Shown one piece after another: positions 5,774 to 6,325 of a DNA stretch of 6,325 bases. Within the stretch, counting starts at the first letter, position 1, and each line of letters starts with the position of its first letter. This DNA is from Acidobacteriota bacterium (GTDB taxonomy: Bacteria; Acidobacteriota; Vicinamibacteria; Vicinamibacterales; JAKQTR01). Location: NCBI GenBank assembly GCA_026393735.1, contig JAPKZP010000031.1, positions 1-6,325 of the forward strand, written 5' to 3'. A program made the position numbers and the translations under genes. The notes under the pieces were generated by a model. It worked only from the letters and a program-made list of their open reading frames with translations, was not told where the DNA came from and did not search any database.

Positions 5774-6325
5774 TGCGCACGGGGCTCGTCTTCAACGTGC
5801 AGCGGTTTTCTCTCCATGACGGCCCTGGCTTGCGCAGCACGGTCTTCATGAAGGGATGCCCGTTGCGTTGCGCGTGGTGCCACAACCCCGAGAGCCAGTC
5901 GCCGCACCAGGCGTTCGTCCGCCTGGCGAACCGCTGCATGCGGTGCGACCGCTGCGGCGAGGACGAACTGGCCAACCCGGTCGTGAGTGGCCGCGATGCG
6001 CGCGACGTGGAGGCGTGTCCGACCGGCGCCCTCCAGGCCGTCGGCGGGACCGTGGAGGTGGCGGTGCTGGTCGACACGCTCTTGCGCGACCGCATCTTCT
6101 TCGACGAATCAGGCGGCGGCGTCACCGTCTCGGGCGGCGAGCCACTCATGCAGGCGCCATTCGTGATCGACGTGCTGACGCGGCTCCAGGCCGAAGGAGT
6201 CCACACCGCGCTCGACACGTGCGGGTTCGGGCGCTGGGACGACTTGCGCGACGCGGCAGCGCAGGCGAACCTGGTGCTGTACGACGTCAAACTCGTCGAC
6301 GATGACCGCCACACGGCGGCCACGG
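5773..6325 (+). CDS. Glycyl-radical-enzyme activating protein (radical SAM), N-terminal part, runs off right edge
   Basis: 184 whole codons from ATG 5773-5775, which shares its A with the TGA of the GntR gene (TGATG), indicating translational coupling. The protein begins like pyruvate formate-lyase activases: F-S-x-H-D-G-P-G-L-R-S-T-V-F-x-K-G-C-P-L-R-C-x-W-C-H-N-P-E, with the radical-SAM cysteines C29, C33 and C36. A ferredoxin-like insert follows with C55, C58, C61 and C82-P, enough for one extra [4Fe-4S] cluster. Next come the SAM-binding G-G-E (121-123) in V-S-G-G-E-P-L, then D-T-C-G-F (148-152) and D-V-K-L (171-174). These enzymes are cytoplasmic, cleave S-adenosylmethionine and place the glycyl radical on a partner enzyme under anoxic conditions. 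The partner (formate-lyase, diol dehydratase, choline lyase, decarboxylase or other type) should lie next to this gene but is outside the window, so the substrate is unknown. The extra-cluster insert argues against a plain PflA, which lacks it. Confidence 0.93.
   Translation, partial: MRTGLVFNVQRFSLHDGPGLRSTVFMKGCPLRCAWCHNPESQSPHQAFVRLANRCMRCDRCGEDELANPVVSGRDARDVEACPTGALQAVGGTVEVAVLVDTLLRDRIFFDESGGGVTVSGGEPLMQAPFVIDVLTRLQAEGVHTALDTCGFGRWDDLRDAAAQANLVLYDVKLVDDDRHTAAT

Noticed and set aside
5670..6323. Minus-strand open frame opposite the activase
   Set aside because: Ser/Arg/Thr-rich shadow translation over an unmistakable radical-SAM protein.

Overview
This is a GC-rich, densely coded bacterial segment with no RNA gene, mobile element or CRISPR array that I can see. 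The organism looks like a diderm (Gram-negative-type) bacterium: there is an OmpA-family protein with a signal peptide and several probably periplasmic proteins. An acidobacterial (Vicinamibacteria-like) source fits the gene style, but that is an impression, not proof. A glycyl-radical-enzyme activase implies at least some anaerobic metabolism.

Layout. The left part (1-2753) is a run of four genes on the minus strand, read right to left: an OmpA-domain protein (1920-2753), a PgsW-like 'poly-gamma-glutamate system protein' (932-1906), a small secreted DUF6305-like protein (305-898) and the N-terminal 102 codons of a multi-spanning permease-like protein that runs off the left edge (1-308). The gaps are 13 nt, 33 nt and a 4-nt stop/start overlap, so this is very probably one operon for an envelope or transport-related function. 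The exact function is unknown. A 163-nt intergenic stretch (2754-2916) holds the operon's Shine-Dalgarno site, a small leader hairpin and a 62-nt stem-loop.

The middle (2917-4952, minus strand) is an M3-family (Dcp-like) zinc peptidase with a signal peptide and an intact HEFGH zinc site. It is broken near its 3' end. The reading frame jumps directly from the conserved region before the substrate-binding segment to the extreme C-terminal region, about 40 residues are missing, and the last 57 residues are out of frame. This is either a real inactivating deletion or an assembly error.

The right part is divergent. From 5048 on the plus strand lie a GntR-family regulator with an FCD ligand domain (5048-5773) and, overlapping it by one base, the start of a radical-SAM glycyl-radical-enzyme activating protein (5773 to the right edge). 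The cognate glycyl radical enzyme is not in the window and would be expected just downstream. An AT-rich palindromic element (5021-5039) between the peptidase and the regulator is the best candidate for promoter/operator DNA.
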